Shown here: piece by piece, positions 8,999 to 17,130 of the stretch | Layout of the letters: every line of letters begins with the position of its first letter | How positions within the stretch are numbered: the stretch's first letter is position 1 | DNA from: Arthrobacter sp. CAN_C5 | GTDB lineage: Bacteria; Actinomycetota; Actinomycetes; Actinomycetales; Micrococcaceae | DNA length: 64,000 bases | Assembly: GCF_017875735.1 (NCBI RefSeq) | Contig: NZ_JAGGMZ010000001.1 | Span: 2,294,001 to 2,358,000, forward strand | Reading direction: 5' to 3' | Position numbers and translations under genes: made by a program | Notes under the pieces: model-generated | What the model was told of the DNA's origin: nothing | Databases searched by the model: none | What the model saw: the letters and a program-made list of their open reading frames with translations, nothing else

Positions 8999-9265
8999 TC
9001 AAGCCAGGGAAAGGAACAGTTTTTCGAGGACCTTCATATCCTCCTCGGTGGCGGCCTTTTCTGGTTCGCGCAGTATTCGCTGGAGGGTGCCAGAGATAAT
9101 CGCGAACCCGGCCTTATCCAGAGCTCGCGACACCGTGGCAAGGTTGTGCACGGCCACTTGACAGTCCTCCCCGTCTTCGACAGAGCGGATTACGGCATCC
9201 AGTTGCCCTCTGGCTCGCTTGAGGCGGTTCAACACCGGCGTTATCTGCCCTGGGTCCATCTTCAT
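8999..9265 (-). CDS. CsoR/FrmR-family regulator lacking the copper His/Cys pair
   Basis: An 88-residue all-helical repressor of the DUF156 (CsoR/RcnR/FrmR/CstR) family: LNRLKRARGQLDAVIRSVED, then GEDCQVAVHNLATVSRALDK. Cys35 corresponds to the invariant family Cys. The positions equivalent to CsoR His and the second Cys (25 and 29 residues later) are Thr60 and Ile64, so canonical Cu(I) binding is unlikely; a thiol-reactive or other effector is possible. The start at 9265 follows AGGAGGACTTA. It is divergent from a metallo-hydrolase gene, with a large symmetric operator between them that it probably binds. Confidence 0.85.
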   Translation of the reverse strand: MKMDPGQITPVLNRLKRARGQLDAVIRSVEDGEDCQVAVHNLATVSRALDKAGFAIISGTLQRILREPEKAATEEDMKVLEKLFLSLA

Positions 9266-9321
9266 TAAGTCCTCCTGGCGTGAGTCTCTATGGATGTATG
9301 TAATTACATCCAACCTTCATG

Positions 9322-9360
9322 ATATACCTACGGGGTATCTTGCATACCCCGTAGGTATAT
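9322..9360. promoter_or_regulatory. Double inverted operator between CsoR-like gene and MBL hydrolase
   Basis: ATATACCTACGGGGTAT, a 5-base spacer, then its exact reverse complement ATACCCCGTAGGTATAT. Each arm is itself a pseudo-palindrome of the CsoR-family type, so two tetramers could bind side by side and control both divergent genes. Confidence 0.8.
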
Positions 9361-9403
9361 GACATGCTCGGGACACCTAGACCAATCCTCCAGTAAAGGA
9401 ACC

Positions 9404-10201
9404 ATGCGCATGTCCACACTTGACGTCACGATAGTCGGCGGCCCCACCGCAGTGTTCAGCCTTACCGGTATCACCTTCATGACCGACCCCACCTTCGACC
9501 TCCCCCGCAACTATCCGAGCCCGGGCAGGCCAACCTTGGTCAAGACCACGGCACCGGCGATGCGGGCCCCCGACTTACCACACCCAGATGTGGTGTTGCT
9601 CTCCCACGACGAGCACGTCGATAACTTCGACGAGGCCGGACGGGAACTGGCCGCTCGGGTCGCTACGGTGCTGTCCACCCCCGAGGCCGCCGGACGCATC
9701 CCGTGGGTTGCAGGGCTGCAGGCCTGGCAGACCGTTGACGTCACCGGCGCCGAAGGCCAGGTCGTCCACATCACCGGAGTGCCGGCCCGCCACGGGCCGG
9801 AGGGATGTGAGCCGTTTACCGGCACAGTCACTGGGTTCGTCCTTCACGGAGAGAGCCTGCCCACCGTCTACGTCAGCGGCGACAATTCCTCGGTGGATCT
9901 CGTAAAGGAAATCGCGGAACGGTTCCCGAACATCGACGTCGCGATTCTCTTCGCCGGTGGTGGACGCCTGGGCCCGAGAGTCTTCAACAACGCCGAGATC
10001 ACCTTCACCGGCGAGACCGCCGCGCAGTCGGCCATGGTCCTGGCCGGCGCGCAGGTAGTGCCCGTCCACGTCGAGGGCTGGGCCCACTTGAGCGAAGATG
10101 TCGGGGCCGTGCGGACCGCGTTCGCCGCCGCAGACCTGGAGGGCCGGCTGCACGTGGCTTGCCCTGGTGAGACCGTCACCATCGAGGTGCCCGCCCGTTA
10201 A
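9404..10201 (+). CDS. Metallo-beta-lactamase-fold hydrolase (UlaG-like)
   Basis: A 265-residue protein starting MRMSTLDVTIVGGPTAVFSL after AAAGGAACC. It shows the MBL pattern TDPTFD near residue 30, then VLLSHDEHVDNFD. The latter is a variant of the HxHxDH metal motif in which the first His is preceded by Ser and the D-H order is changed. It also has VYVSGDNSS and VPVHVEGWAHL near the C terminus, which should supply further metal ligands. Members hydrolyse diverse esters, lactones or thioesters. It is divergent from the CsoR-like regulator and shares its operator. The substrate is unknown; a role in detoxifying a reactive electrophile is only inference. Confidence 0.75.
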   Translation: MRMSTLDVTIVGGPTAVFSLTGITFMTDPTFDLPRNYPSPGRPTLVKTTAPAMRAPDLPHPDVVLLSHDEHVDNFDEAGRELAARVATVLSTPEAAGRIPWVAGLQAWQTVDVTGAEGQVVHITGVPARHGPEGCEPFTGTVTGFVLHGESLPTVYVSGDNSSVDLVKEIAERFPNIDVAILFAGGGRLGPRVFNNAEITFTGETAAQSAMVLAGAQVVPVHVEGWAHLSEDVGAVRTAFAAADLEGRLHVACPGETVTIEVPAR

Positions 10202-10220
10202 GCCCCGTTAGGAACTACTA

Positions 10221-10240
10221 ACCCGCGGTTCCCGGCGGGT
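10221..10240 (+). terminator. Short GC-rich hairpin after the MBL gene
   Basis: ACCCGC and GGCGGGT arms flank a short loop 20 bp after the stop codon. It is short and has no T tract, so it is a weak terminator candidate. Confidence 0.35.
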
Positions 10241-10501
10241 CCATGCGGGCGGAGCTGGGTACCGAGCACGGAACGGGTGCAGCGGGTAGCCTCGCAGCTG
10301 GGATACGGTACTGAGTCGGTACGGGCGTGGGTGCGGCAAGCGGATGTTGATGATGGCCAAAGCCCCGGGGTAAGTACTTCGGAGGCCAGGCGGGTGCGTG
10401 AGCTCGAGCAGGAGAACCGTGAGCTGCGGAGGGCGAATGAAATCCTCAAACGCGCCGCGAGTTTCTTCGGGGCGGAGCTCGACCGCCAACATCGGAAATA
10501 G
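10241..10501 (+). pseudogene. IS3-family OrfA, N-terminally truncated
   Basis: The frame has no proper start and reads RVASQLGYGTESVRAWVRQA, the recognition helix of the IS3 OrfA helix-turn-helix. The leucine-zipper segment follows as RVRELEQENRELRRANEILK RAASFFGAEL. The first 35 or so residues expected for OrfA are missing. OrfA normally gives DNA binding and, through frameshifting, the OrfAB transposase. Confidence 0.75.
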
Positions 10502-11422
10502 TCTCGTTCATCGACGTGAACAAAGACGAAGTCGTCGAAGGACGCCGGCTGAAGAGTCGAGCCCATCTGTACGCTGCTGCAGGTGGCTCCGAGCACCTAT
10601 TACGCCGCGAAGGACCGCGCACCGTCGGCGCGAGCTGTCAGCGACGCGGTCCTCACCCCTGATCTGATCCCACTCTGGGAAGACAATTATCGTGTCTACG
10701 GTGTCCGCAAACTCTGGAAAGCCGCCCGTCGTCCCGGGATCGACATCGGCCGCGACCAGACCGGCAGGCTGATGCGCGCTGCCGGCATCGAAGGTGCGAG
10801 GCGTTCAAAGCGTGTGAAGACGACGAGACCGGATCCAGCCGGGAGGAGGCACCCGGACTTGGTGAACCGTGAGTTCACCGCGGTGGCCCCGAACCGGCTT
10901 TGGGTGACTGACTTGACCTTCGTTCCGACGTGGGCTGGTGTCGCTTATGTCTGCTTCATCATCGATGTGTTCAGTCGGATGATCGTCGGGTGGCGGTGCG
11001 CGTCACACATGCGCACCGAGATGGTCCTCGACGCGATCGAAATGGCGCGATGGGGACGCGGCACCCACCATGGTGACCTGCGCTGTCACAGCGATGCGGG
11101 CAGTCAGTTCACGTCCATTCGCTACGGTGAACGTCTCGCTGAGATTGGTGCAACGCCGTCGATCGGGACCGTCGGCGACAGCTACGATAACGCGCTGGCC
11201 GAGACCGTGAATGGCTATTACAAGACCGAACTCGTCCGCGGCCCCGCCCGACCAGGTCCCTGGAAGACGGTTGAGGACCTCGAGCTAGCGACCCTCGGCT
11301 GGGTTCACTGGCACAACACCGAACGCCTGCATGGCTACCTCGGCGACATTCCGCCCGCAGAATTCGAGCCAGCGTTCTATGCTGGCAAAACCACCAACAC
11401 TCAACTGGTAGAAATCAAATAG
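10502..11422 (+). pseudogene. IS3-family OrfB (DDE integrase-type transposase), frameshifted near its start
   Basis: From 10583 the frame is intact: APSTYYAAKDRAPSARAVSD, then RLWVTDLTFVPTWAGVAYVC, then CHSDAGSQFTS and NALAETVNGYYKTEL. It therefore carries the rve DDE residues (D in TDLTF, D in HSDAGSQ, E in AETVNG). The expected N terminus (SFIDVNKDEVVEGRRL) lies upstream in a different frame, separated by a stop near 10551, so one extra base has broken the gene. The element is probably immobile. Confidence 0.75.
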
Positions 11423-11485
11423 CGCGAGTCTCCATCAAACCCAGAGCGGTTCAATCAGCTCCCGCCTCGTGCGTCGTTTCGCCTG

Positions 11486-11788
11486 CTAGCCTTCGCACTC
11501 GACGCAGTACGTGTGCCCACTGCTTTCTCGCGCCTTCTGGGACCGATGCCGAACCAGGAAACAGGAATTGCACGTGAATTCGTCCTCGCCCTGAGGGACC
11601 ACCTGGACGATCAACTCCTCAGAGACAATTTCTCCTCCGGGCGTAAGTCCCTCATCAAAGACATCAGCTTCGTCCAACTCAGCCAATACGCTGCGCGCAT
11701 CCGGGGCGTTGGCGGCTTGCAATGCCTCCAGAGATCGGTCCTGAGATTCCTTGACGTCGGAACGGACTTCGTCGTAATCAGTTGCCAC
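11486..11788 (-). CDS. DUF4193-family zinc-ribbon protein
   Basis: A 100-residue acidic protein, GTG start, with N-terminal MATDYDEVRSDVKESQDRSL and a C-terminal FTCNSCFLVRHRSQ...TYCVECEG. The paired CxxC motifs form a zinc ribbon. This family of unknown function is confined to Actinobacteria, usually about 100 residues and found in the core genome, so it is good evidence for host phylum. Here an IS3-family element has landed 52 bp upstream of its start (target AAC at 11838-11840). The IS may have separated it from its promoter. Confidence 0.85.
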   Translation of the reverse strand: MATDYDEVRSDVKESQDRSLEALQAANAPDARSVLAELDEADVFDEGLTPGGEIVSEELIVQVVPQGEDEFTCNSCFLVRHRSQKARESSGHTYCVECEG

Positions 11789-11920
11789 TTTAGATGTTCT
11801 TCTTTCTGGGTGCTAGCGGTTATTAAAGCAACTCTGCAACCCCTGTCTGTCAGCATTGGGTGAGACACCGCCACTTTTCCCACTGACTCCTTAAGGGCGA
11901 GATTTGGAAACCGATTCCCT

Positions 11921-12349
11921 GTGAGCACCGCACTTGCTTCCCCCACCACCAACACCGATGGTGGAGCCATGTCCGATCCCGAAAAACCCAGGGCAGAAAG
12001 GCCCCTCCGCCGCTCCTTCACCCCAGGGGAGAAACTCTCGATCCTGGAAACCTACGAGTCCCTCGACGGCCCCGGAGCCAAGGGCGCATTCCTCCGCCGC
12101 GAAGGCCTGTTCTCCTCCCAAATCACCACCTGGCGCCGGGCACGCGACGCCGGCGCCCTCACCGGCCTCGCCACCGCCGCCAGACCGGCGAAGAAGAACA
12201 GCCCCGAAGCCCAGCTTGAGGCCATGAAGGACCGCGCCGAACGGGCCGAAGCGAAACTCGGACGGACCGAGGAGGCATTATCGGTGCTGGGAAAATTACA
12301 CGCTCTCTTGGAGGACATCTCCACGAGGGCGGACAACGAGAAGCCGTGA
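11921..12349 (+). CDS. IS3-family OrfA (helix-turn-helix), copy 1
   Basis: A 142-residue basic protein. The central part FTPGEKLSILETYESLDGPG and GAFLRREGLFSSQITTWRRA is a helix-turn-helix that recognises the IS ends. The C-terminal part (LEAMKDRAERAEAKLGRTEE) forms a heptad-rich coiled coil for multimerisation. GTG start at 11921; an internal ATG at 11969 is an alternative. The TGA overlaps the GTG of orfB by four bases, so the two are translationally coupled rather than in the usual -1 frameshift layout. Confidence 0.85.
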   Translation: MSTALASPTTNTDGGAMSDPEKPRAERPLRRSFTPGEKLSILETYESLDGPGAKGAFLRREGLFSSQITTWRRARDAGALTGLATAARPAKKNSPEAQLEAMKDRAERAEAKLGRTEEALSVLGKLHALLEDISTRADNEKP

Positions 12350-13353
12350 GCGCCGCCGTGGACGAGGCCTTCACAGCCCTGACCGGGCTGCTGCCCGTGC
12401 GGAGAATCTGCGCCCTCACGGGACGGTCTCCCGCCACGCACTACCGGTCCCTGACCCCGAAGGTCCACGGGCCCACACCCCGGCGCCCGGCACCGGTAAA
12501 CAAGCTCACGGATGAAGAGGTCGCGCAGGTGTTGGACCGGTTGAACAGCGAGGAGTTCGCCGACAAGGCGCCGGCCCAGGTCGGGGCGATCCTGCTGGAC
12601 CAGGGCACCTACCTGTGCTCGGAATCAAGCATGTACCGCATCCTGCGCGGCCACGGCCAGGTGCGTGAACGCCGACGCCAGGCCACCCACCCGGCGAAGA
12701 AGAAACCCGAACTCGTCGCGGTGAAACCCAACGACGTCTGGTCCTGGGACATCACCAAACTCCCCAGCCCCATCCGGGGCGTCTACTACGACCTGATGGT
12801 CATCATTGACCTGTTCTCCCGCTACGTCGTGCACTGGCACATCACCACCCGCGAGTCCGGGCTGGGCTCCAAGGACTTCATCGCCGACGCGGTCATGATC
12901 CACGGCACCCCGGGCGTGATCCACGCCGACCGGGGGACGTCCATGACGTCCAAACCGGTCGCCGAGCTGATGATCGATCTGGGCATCGACCGCAGCCATT
13001 CACGGCCCCGCGTTTCCAACGACAACCCGTATTCCGAGGCGGCGTTCAAGACCACGAAGTATCACCACTCCTACCCGGGGCGGTTTGGCTCCCGCCAGGA
13101 CGCGGTCGCCTGGGCCAACGAATTCTTCCTTTACTATAATTTCGAACACCGCCATTCCGGGATCGGGCTGCATACCCCCGCGACGGTCTTCGACGGCACC
13201 TACGCGGCCATCCAGGGCCGCCGGGCCGCGGTGCTCCAGGACGCCTACGCGGCGACCCCGCACCGGTTCGGTCAACCGCCGGCGCCGCCGGCGGGCCCCA
13301 CGGCGGCGTGGATCAACCAGCCCCAACAAAGCGAGGTCCCCACACACGCCTAA
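12346..13353 (+). CDS. IS3-family OrfB transposase, copy 1
   Basis: A 335-residue DDE transposase. The N-terminal region carries a second HTH (RRICALTGRSPATHYRSL). The catalytic rve domain shows WSWDITKLPSPIRGVYYDLM with the first Asp, VIHADRGTSMTSKPVAELM with the second, and NPYSEAAFKTTKYH with the Glu. The C-terminal FNFEHRHSGIGLHTPATVF-like segment (here NFEHRHSGIGLHTPATVF) is typical of IS3 transposases. It differs from copy 2 only near the C terminus (DAYAATPHR versus DAYTANPHR). It appears functional. Confidence 0.9.
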   Translation: MSAAVDEAFTALTGLLPVRRICALTGRSPATHYRSLTPKVHGPTPRRPAPVNKLTDEEVAQVLDRLNSEEFADKAPAQVGAILLDQGTYLCSESSMYRILRGHGQVRERRRQATHPAKKKPELVAVKPNDVWSWDITKLPSPIRGVYYDLMVIIDLFSRYVVHWHITTRESGLGSKDFIADAVMIHGTPGVIHADRGTSMTSKPVAELMIDLGIDRSHSRPRVSNDNPYSEAAFKTTKYHHSYPGRFGSRQDAVAWANEFFLYYNFEHRHSGIGLHTPATVFDGTYAAIQGRRAAVLQDAYAATPHRFGQPPAPPAGPTAAWINQPQQSEVPTHA

Positions 13354-13390
13354 CCACTTAGCTGTGTCTCAAACGCCTTGACAGATTCCG

Positions 13391-13706
13391 AACACGCAAG
13401 TGCGTACTTTGTTCCCGAGTGTTCAAAGGAAAGCCAAGGCTACGCCGAAATCTTTCAGTAATGAGATGCGCCAAGCGCTAATTGCACCCTGACGAATCTG
13501 TTGCTTCCGAACCCTGTGATGGGCATCTCACCAAGCATCGATAGCCTATGTCCGGCCATCCTCTGCGTGGTGGTCCAATCGGATCTTTGAAGGAACAACT
13601 CCAAGTTCGAGTACGCATCCGAGTCACCGATGAAGATGCGCCATGGGGATTTGCCTCGACCTTGGCACTCAGTCAGGTCTATTGTCGAGCGTCTCAGTAG
13701 GTTGAC
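13391..13706. other. Stretch without a recognisable gene
   Basis: No open frame with family features on either strand. It was originally continuous with the region upstream of the DUF4193 gene before the IS inserted. Confidence 0.4.
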
Positions 13707-13868
13707 TCAGTAATTAATGGCGGGTGTCCCGGCTGTCGACCGACGGGCAGACACGTGAAAAAAGGTAGGCTGCTGGACGGGCGCGAATGGGACTACGAGC
13801 CATTGGCCGCCGTAGAACTCCACGTACGAATCCGAGGGGCACCCTGCGTAGGCTTCTTCTCGTGTCAT
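13707..13868 (-). CDS. 53-residue protein of unknown family behind a CsoR-type operator
   Basis: The start at 13868 (MTREEAYAGCPSDSYVEFYG) follows AAAGGAAAAAGATCGAC, the best ribosome binding site here; an upstream in-frame ATG at 13898 has none. The protein has one Cys, several aromatic residues (YGGQWLVVPFAPVQQPTFFH) and no signal peptide or transmembrane helix. I do not recognise it. Its interest lies in the perfect TACCCCCTAGGGGTA palindrome 60 bp upstream, which would put it in the same metal regulon. A competing frame on the same strand (13714-13926) lacks a plausible start context. Confidence 0.5.
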   Translation of the reverse strand: MTREEAYAGCPSDSYVEFYGGQWLVVPFAPVQQPTFFHVSARRSTAGTPAINY

Positions 13869-13927
13869 GTCGATCTTTTTCCTTTTCGCTAAAATCATGA
13901 ACGGCTTCTAATAACGAAGAGTACACC

Positions 13928-13942
13928 TACCCCCTAGGGGTA
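13928..13942 (-). promoter_or_regulatory. CsoR-type operator upstream of the 53-residue gene
   Basis: TACCCCCTAGGGGTA, identical to the site at 3407-3421. It lies 60 bp upstream of the leftward small gene and about 250 bp upstream of the rightward GH15 gene. Confidence 0.7.
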
Positions 13943-14194
13943 TGCAACAAATTTAGGGATACTTCCGTGTTCAATTGCTTCGTATCGTAAATATGCCCTT
14001 GGCCCGGAGGCGAAGCTGCATGCGAGGTTGTCCTGCTCTTCGCGGATGCAACTGTAATGACAGCCTCATCTCTGAAGCGATCGGGTGACCTAATGCCTGC
14101 CGCGTAAGGATCTACCGGTTTGGCTGTTCCGTGCTAGGCGGATTAATCAGCAAAGAAGCATGACCTGCATGAAGAAGTTGTGGTTGAGTGGAGC

Positions 14195-16015
14195 ATGGCT
14201 GCACTGATAGAGGATCATGCGTTGTTATCTGATCTTCAAACGGGACCCCTAATATCCCGGAATGGGAGCGTGGACTGGCTCTGTTTCCCGCGATTCGACT
14301 CACCATCCGTGTTTAGCCGACTACTAGGCACCGATGAGCACGGCTATTGGCTGTTGGCCCCCAGCGAATCAGACGCCGTCATTGTCGACCGACGCTACAT
14401 CGACTCGACATTCGTGCTCCAGACCATCTGGAAGACCAGCGGGGGAAGCGCGTTGGTTACCGATTTCATGCCGCTGGGGGATAACAGGTCTTCCCTCGTT
14501 CGCCGTGTTTCCGGGTTGGAGGGTAGCGTTCTAATGCGTCAGGAGCTTCGGATCCGCCCAGGATATGCAACCCTCTTGCCTTGGGTGAGTCGCGTCCGTG
14601 ACAATACGCCGGCGGCGCCGCCGATTCTGTTGGCGATGGCCGGTCCGGATGCCCTAGCACTACGTGGGCCCCATCTTCCACAAGCGCATGCCCACGGGCA
14701 TGAGGGAGAATTCCTCATCTCAAAGGGCGAGAAGGTGGATTTCGAACTTACGTGGTTCCCATCGCACCGTCCCTTGCCAACGGCGATTGACCTTGATGTC
14801 GCTCTTGAAGAAGCCACTGAGTATTGGAGCCGCTGGGGAAGTCACTGCCGCCAGGACGGGGTCTATGGGGGTGCTGTCAAGCGTTCGTTGTTAGTTCTGC
14901 GAGCCCTTACGCACTATGAAACGGGCGGCATTGTTGCAGCGCCCACGACGTCCCTCCCCGAGGAATTTGGTGGATCACGGAACTGGGACTACCGATACTG
15001 CTGGTTGCGCGATGCGGCCCTGACATTGGAATCTATGCTGACGCACGGTTATGAATCGGAGGCTCTTCAGTGGCGCAACTGGTTGCTTCGGGCCCTTGCC
15101 GGGGATCCCGAGCAGATGCAAATTATGTATGGGGTGGGAGGAGAACGGGAGCTTCCTGAGCGCGAGCTTGACCACCTACCAGGCTATGCGGATTCTAAGC
15201 CGGTGCGGATTGGAAATGCGGCAGTATCGCAGTTCCAGGCGGATGTTGTCGGTGAAGTGATGGTGGCGTTGGAAAAATTGCGCATGGCTGGAGGCAAAGA
15301 GGATCATTTTTCCTGGGCACTTCAGTGCGCGCTATTAGGATTCGTCGAAAAACACTTCGACGACAAGGACTTCGGTCTTTGGGAGATGCGCGGAGACGCC
15401 CAATACTTCACCCACTCCCGAGTGATGATGTGGGCCGCGTTCGACAGCGGAATCCGGGCGGTACGGATCCATGGATTACTTGGAGATGATATGAAATGGG
15501 AGCGTCTCCGTGAGCGGTTGCGTAAAGAGATCATGCGCGAGGGATTCGACCAGAAAATGGGGTCCTTTACGCAGACCTATGGCGGGCAACAAACAGACGC
15601 GGCGCTACTAGTCATCCCACAGGTTGGTTTCCTCCCCTACGACCACGCGTATATGCTCAGTACAGTCACACGGCTGGAAGAAGAACTTCTAACCGAGGAC
15701 GGCCTCCTGCTGCGCTATCGAACAGACACTGGCGTTGATGGACTGGCACCTGGTGAACACCCTTTCCTTGCATGTTCTTTCTGGCTCGTGGAGCACTATG
15801 CACGCACAGGTCGACGAGGCGAGGCAAAAAAACTCATGGACAAGCTCGTAGGGCTTACTAACGAGCTCGGGTTGCTTAGCGAAGAGTATGCATCGAACGA
15901 AAGACGGATGGTGGGGAACTTTCCCCAAGCATTCTCACACCTGACCTTGGTCAGGGCGGCCGACGCCATGCATGGTGTCGACCGACTCAGCCTGGCTGTC
16001 GATGTTGCACTTTGA
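14195..16015 (+). CDS. Glycoside hydrolase family 15 enzyme (glucoamylase/trehalase type)
   Basis: A 606-residue cytoplasmic-type GH15 protein. The N-terminal beta-sandwich begins ALIEDHALLSDLQTGPLISR and NGSVDWLCFPRFDSPSVFSR. The (alpha/alpha)6 catalytic barrel includes FGGSRNWDYRYCWLRDAALT, WEMRGDAQYFTHSRVMMWAA and a late FPQAFSHLTLVRAA. The motif RNWDYRYCWLRDA is the family hallmark. Actinobacterial members of this length hydrolyse trehalose or alpha-1,4-glucans to glucose. No signal peptide. ATG 14195 was preferred over GTG 14180 because the N terminus then matches the family. It is transcribed alone, with a hairpin after the stop. Trehalase versus glucoamylase cannot be decided here. Confidence 0.85.
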   Translation: MAALIEDHALLSDLQTGPLISRNGSVDWLCFPRFDSPSVFSRLLGTDEHGYWLLAPSESDAVIVDRRYIDSTFVLQTIWKTSGGSALVTDFMPLGDNRSSLVRRVSGLEGSVLMRQELRIRPGYATLLPWVSRVRDNTPAAPPILLAMAGPDALALRGPHLPQAHAHGHEGEFLISKGEKVDFELTWFPSHRPLPTAIDLDVALEEATEYWSRWGSHCRQDGVYGGAVKRSLLVLRALTHYETGGIVAAPTTSLPEEFGGSRNWDYRYCWLRDAALTLESMLTHGYESEALQWRNWLLRALAGDPEQMQIMYGVGGERELPERELDHLPGYADSKPVRIGNAAVSQFQADVVGEVMVALEKLRMAGGKEDHFSWALQCALLGFVEKHFDDKDFGLWEMRGDAQYFTHSRVMMWAAFDSGIRAVRIHGLLGDDMKWERLRERLRKEIMREGFDQKMGSFTQTYGGQQTDAALLVIPQVGFLPYDHAYMLSTVTRLEEELLTEDGLLLRYRTDTGVDGLAPGEHPFLACSFWLVEHYARTGRRGEAKKLMDKLVGLTNELGLLSEEYASNERRMVGNFPQAFSHLTLVRAADAMHGVDRLSLAVDVAL

Positions 16016-16026
16016 TGAAACTGATG

Positions 16027-16059
16027 AACCATCAACCCGGCTACGCCCGGTTGATGGTT
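16027..16059 (+). terminator. Terminator hairpin of the GH15 gene
   Basis: AACCATCAACCCGG and CCCGGTTGATGGTT form a near-perfect 14-bp stem with a short loop, 11 bp after the stop codon. Confidence 0.75.
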
Positions 16060-16267
16060 ATGAGGCCAGTACGCTCTGAAGCCGGAACATAATCTGAGGG
16101 CTCCCCCTCTATTGCAGCCACCGATCTATTTTGTAAGCCGACGCCAGTACAGTGCCATCGATCCAGTCGCGGGAATGCCCGTGGCGTGTCCCGCTGTATT
16201 AACGGACACCCGGTTGACCCGTGCTTCCGCAGCACGGCAGCGAAGACTGATCGAACGCCAAGGCTAG

Positions 16268-16603
16268 TCAGGAGCGCATAAAACGCGCAACCGCTTCGGA
16301 TGCTTCCTGCATCTTGGCGTCGGCGGCCTTGGGGTTGAGTCGGGCGGCGTCCAGCACACAGTGCTTCATGTGGTCATCGAGCAGTCCGAGCGCTACGCCG
16401 CGGAGGGCGGCAGTGAGGGCGGAAACCTGGGTGAGGATGTCGATGCAGTACTGCTCCTCATCGACCATGCGGGCAATGCCACGAGCCTGGCCCTCAATTC
16501 GCTTCATGCGCGCCAGATAGCGATCCTTGTCCGTTATATAGCCGTGGGTTTTCTGGTAATCCGCGCCCGAGGTGTCCAGCGGCCGCGTTACTGAATTGGT
16601 CAT
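16268..16603 (-). CDS. csoR: CsoR copper-sensing repressor
   Basis: A 111-residue DUF156-family repressor. Cys53, His78 and Cys82 (in QYCIDIL and DDHMKHCVLD) have the exact spacing of the Cu(I)-binding Cys-His-Cys triad of CsoR. The core RYLARMKRIEGQARGIARMV carries the DNA-contacting basic residues. Apo-CsoR binds G/C-tract palindromes and Cu(I) releases it. ATG 16603 is preceded by GACAGAAAG. The gene is divergent from the copper-binding protein at 17131; the 527-bp gap holds two operators, one probably autoregulatory. A broken near-copy is at 3905. Confidence 0.92.
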   Translation of the reverse strand: MTNSVTRPLDTSGADYQKTHGYITDKDRYLARMKRIEGQARGIARMVDEEQYCIDILTQVSALTAALRGVALGLLDDHMKHCVLDAARLNPKAADAKMQEASEAVARFMRS

Positions 16604-16901
16604 GTGCGTCTTTCTGTCGTCATCAGGGTTTGCACTTCCCCTGTGAAAGGGAAACGTCGTTCTGCACAGAGTGGAGTGCGGCGCGGACCGCACAACGAAG
16701 AAGGCACCGGATCACCCACTGGGCGGTTGACGTTGCTAAAGCTTCGTGATGTGGAAGTCTGTCGCCATGCAGGAGAGGAGTCGTAAGGGGAGTTGTCCAA
16801 CGATTGGAATTGGCAGTTGTCTTACTCACATCGTGATCCTATTCGGAGCGCCCGATACTGCGGTAAGCACCTATTTACCCCTGACAGACCGTCTTTACAT
16901 T

Positions 16902-16916
16902 TACCCCCTAAGGGTA
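16902..16916. promoter_or_regulatory. CsoR-type operator, probable csoR autoregulatory site
   Basis: TACCCCCTAAGGGTA, one mismatch from the palindrome at 3407. It lies in the divergent region between csoR and the copper-binding protein gene. Confidence 0.65.
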
Positions 16917-16991
16917 TGGTACCCGGGAATCGAAATCAACTGTTCACCTGGCATTGCTCAATTTAAGGGAGAGCCCTGCGACGGTAGCCAA

Positions 16992-17010
16992 ATACCCTAG
17001 GGGGGTATAT
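16992..17010 (+). promoter_or_regulatory. CsoR-type operator of copper-protein gene, copy B
   Basis: ATACCCTAGGGGGGTATAT, identical to 4196-4214 and at the same distance (121 bp) from the start codon. Confidence 0.75.
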
Positions 17011-17130
17011 AGTTCTCGTACTAGACAGACCTCCAAGGGCTCCGATTCAAGGAACGAACAGAACCTTCCCGCCTACATCATCGTGGACTGCCCCTTCGAA
17101 TCAGAGCTGACAACGAAAGTTGGAAACGAC

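Larger units (their letters stand above)
10241..11452 (+). mobile_element. 5'-truncated IS3-family element
   Basis: It contains a partial orfA and a frameshifted orfB, and ends after orfB with a typical IS3-type right end (CTCCATCAAACCCAGAGCGG). The left end and the start of orfA are missing, so no target duplication can be seen. Confidence 0.7.
11841..13390 (+). mobile_element. Complete 1550-bp IS3-family element, copy 1
   Basis: Bounded by imperfect inverted repeats: CCCTGTCTGTCAGC... on the left, and on the right the complement of CGGAATCTGTCAAGGCG. Both arms end with a shared TGAGACA. It is flanked by a 3-bp direct repeat, AAC, at 11838-11840 and 13391-13393, which fixes the ends. An almost identical copy is at 54120-55669 with a different duplication (GGC). 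Intact orfs and clean target duplications suggest recent activity. Confidence 0.9.
16604..17130. other. Divergent csoR / copper-protein intergenic region
   Basis: No gene is recognisable. It contains the operators at 16902 and 16992 and the leader of the copper-binding protein. In copy A the corresponding 433 bp, including the csoR 5' end, are missing. Confidence 0.6.

Noticed and set aside
13714-13926. Alternative 70-residue frame overlapping the 53-residue gene
   Set aside because: Starts almost inside the operator, lacks a ribosome binding site and is Arg-rich like a shadow frame.
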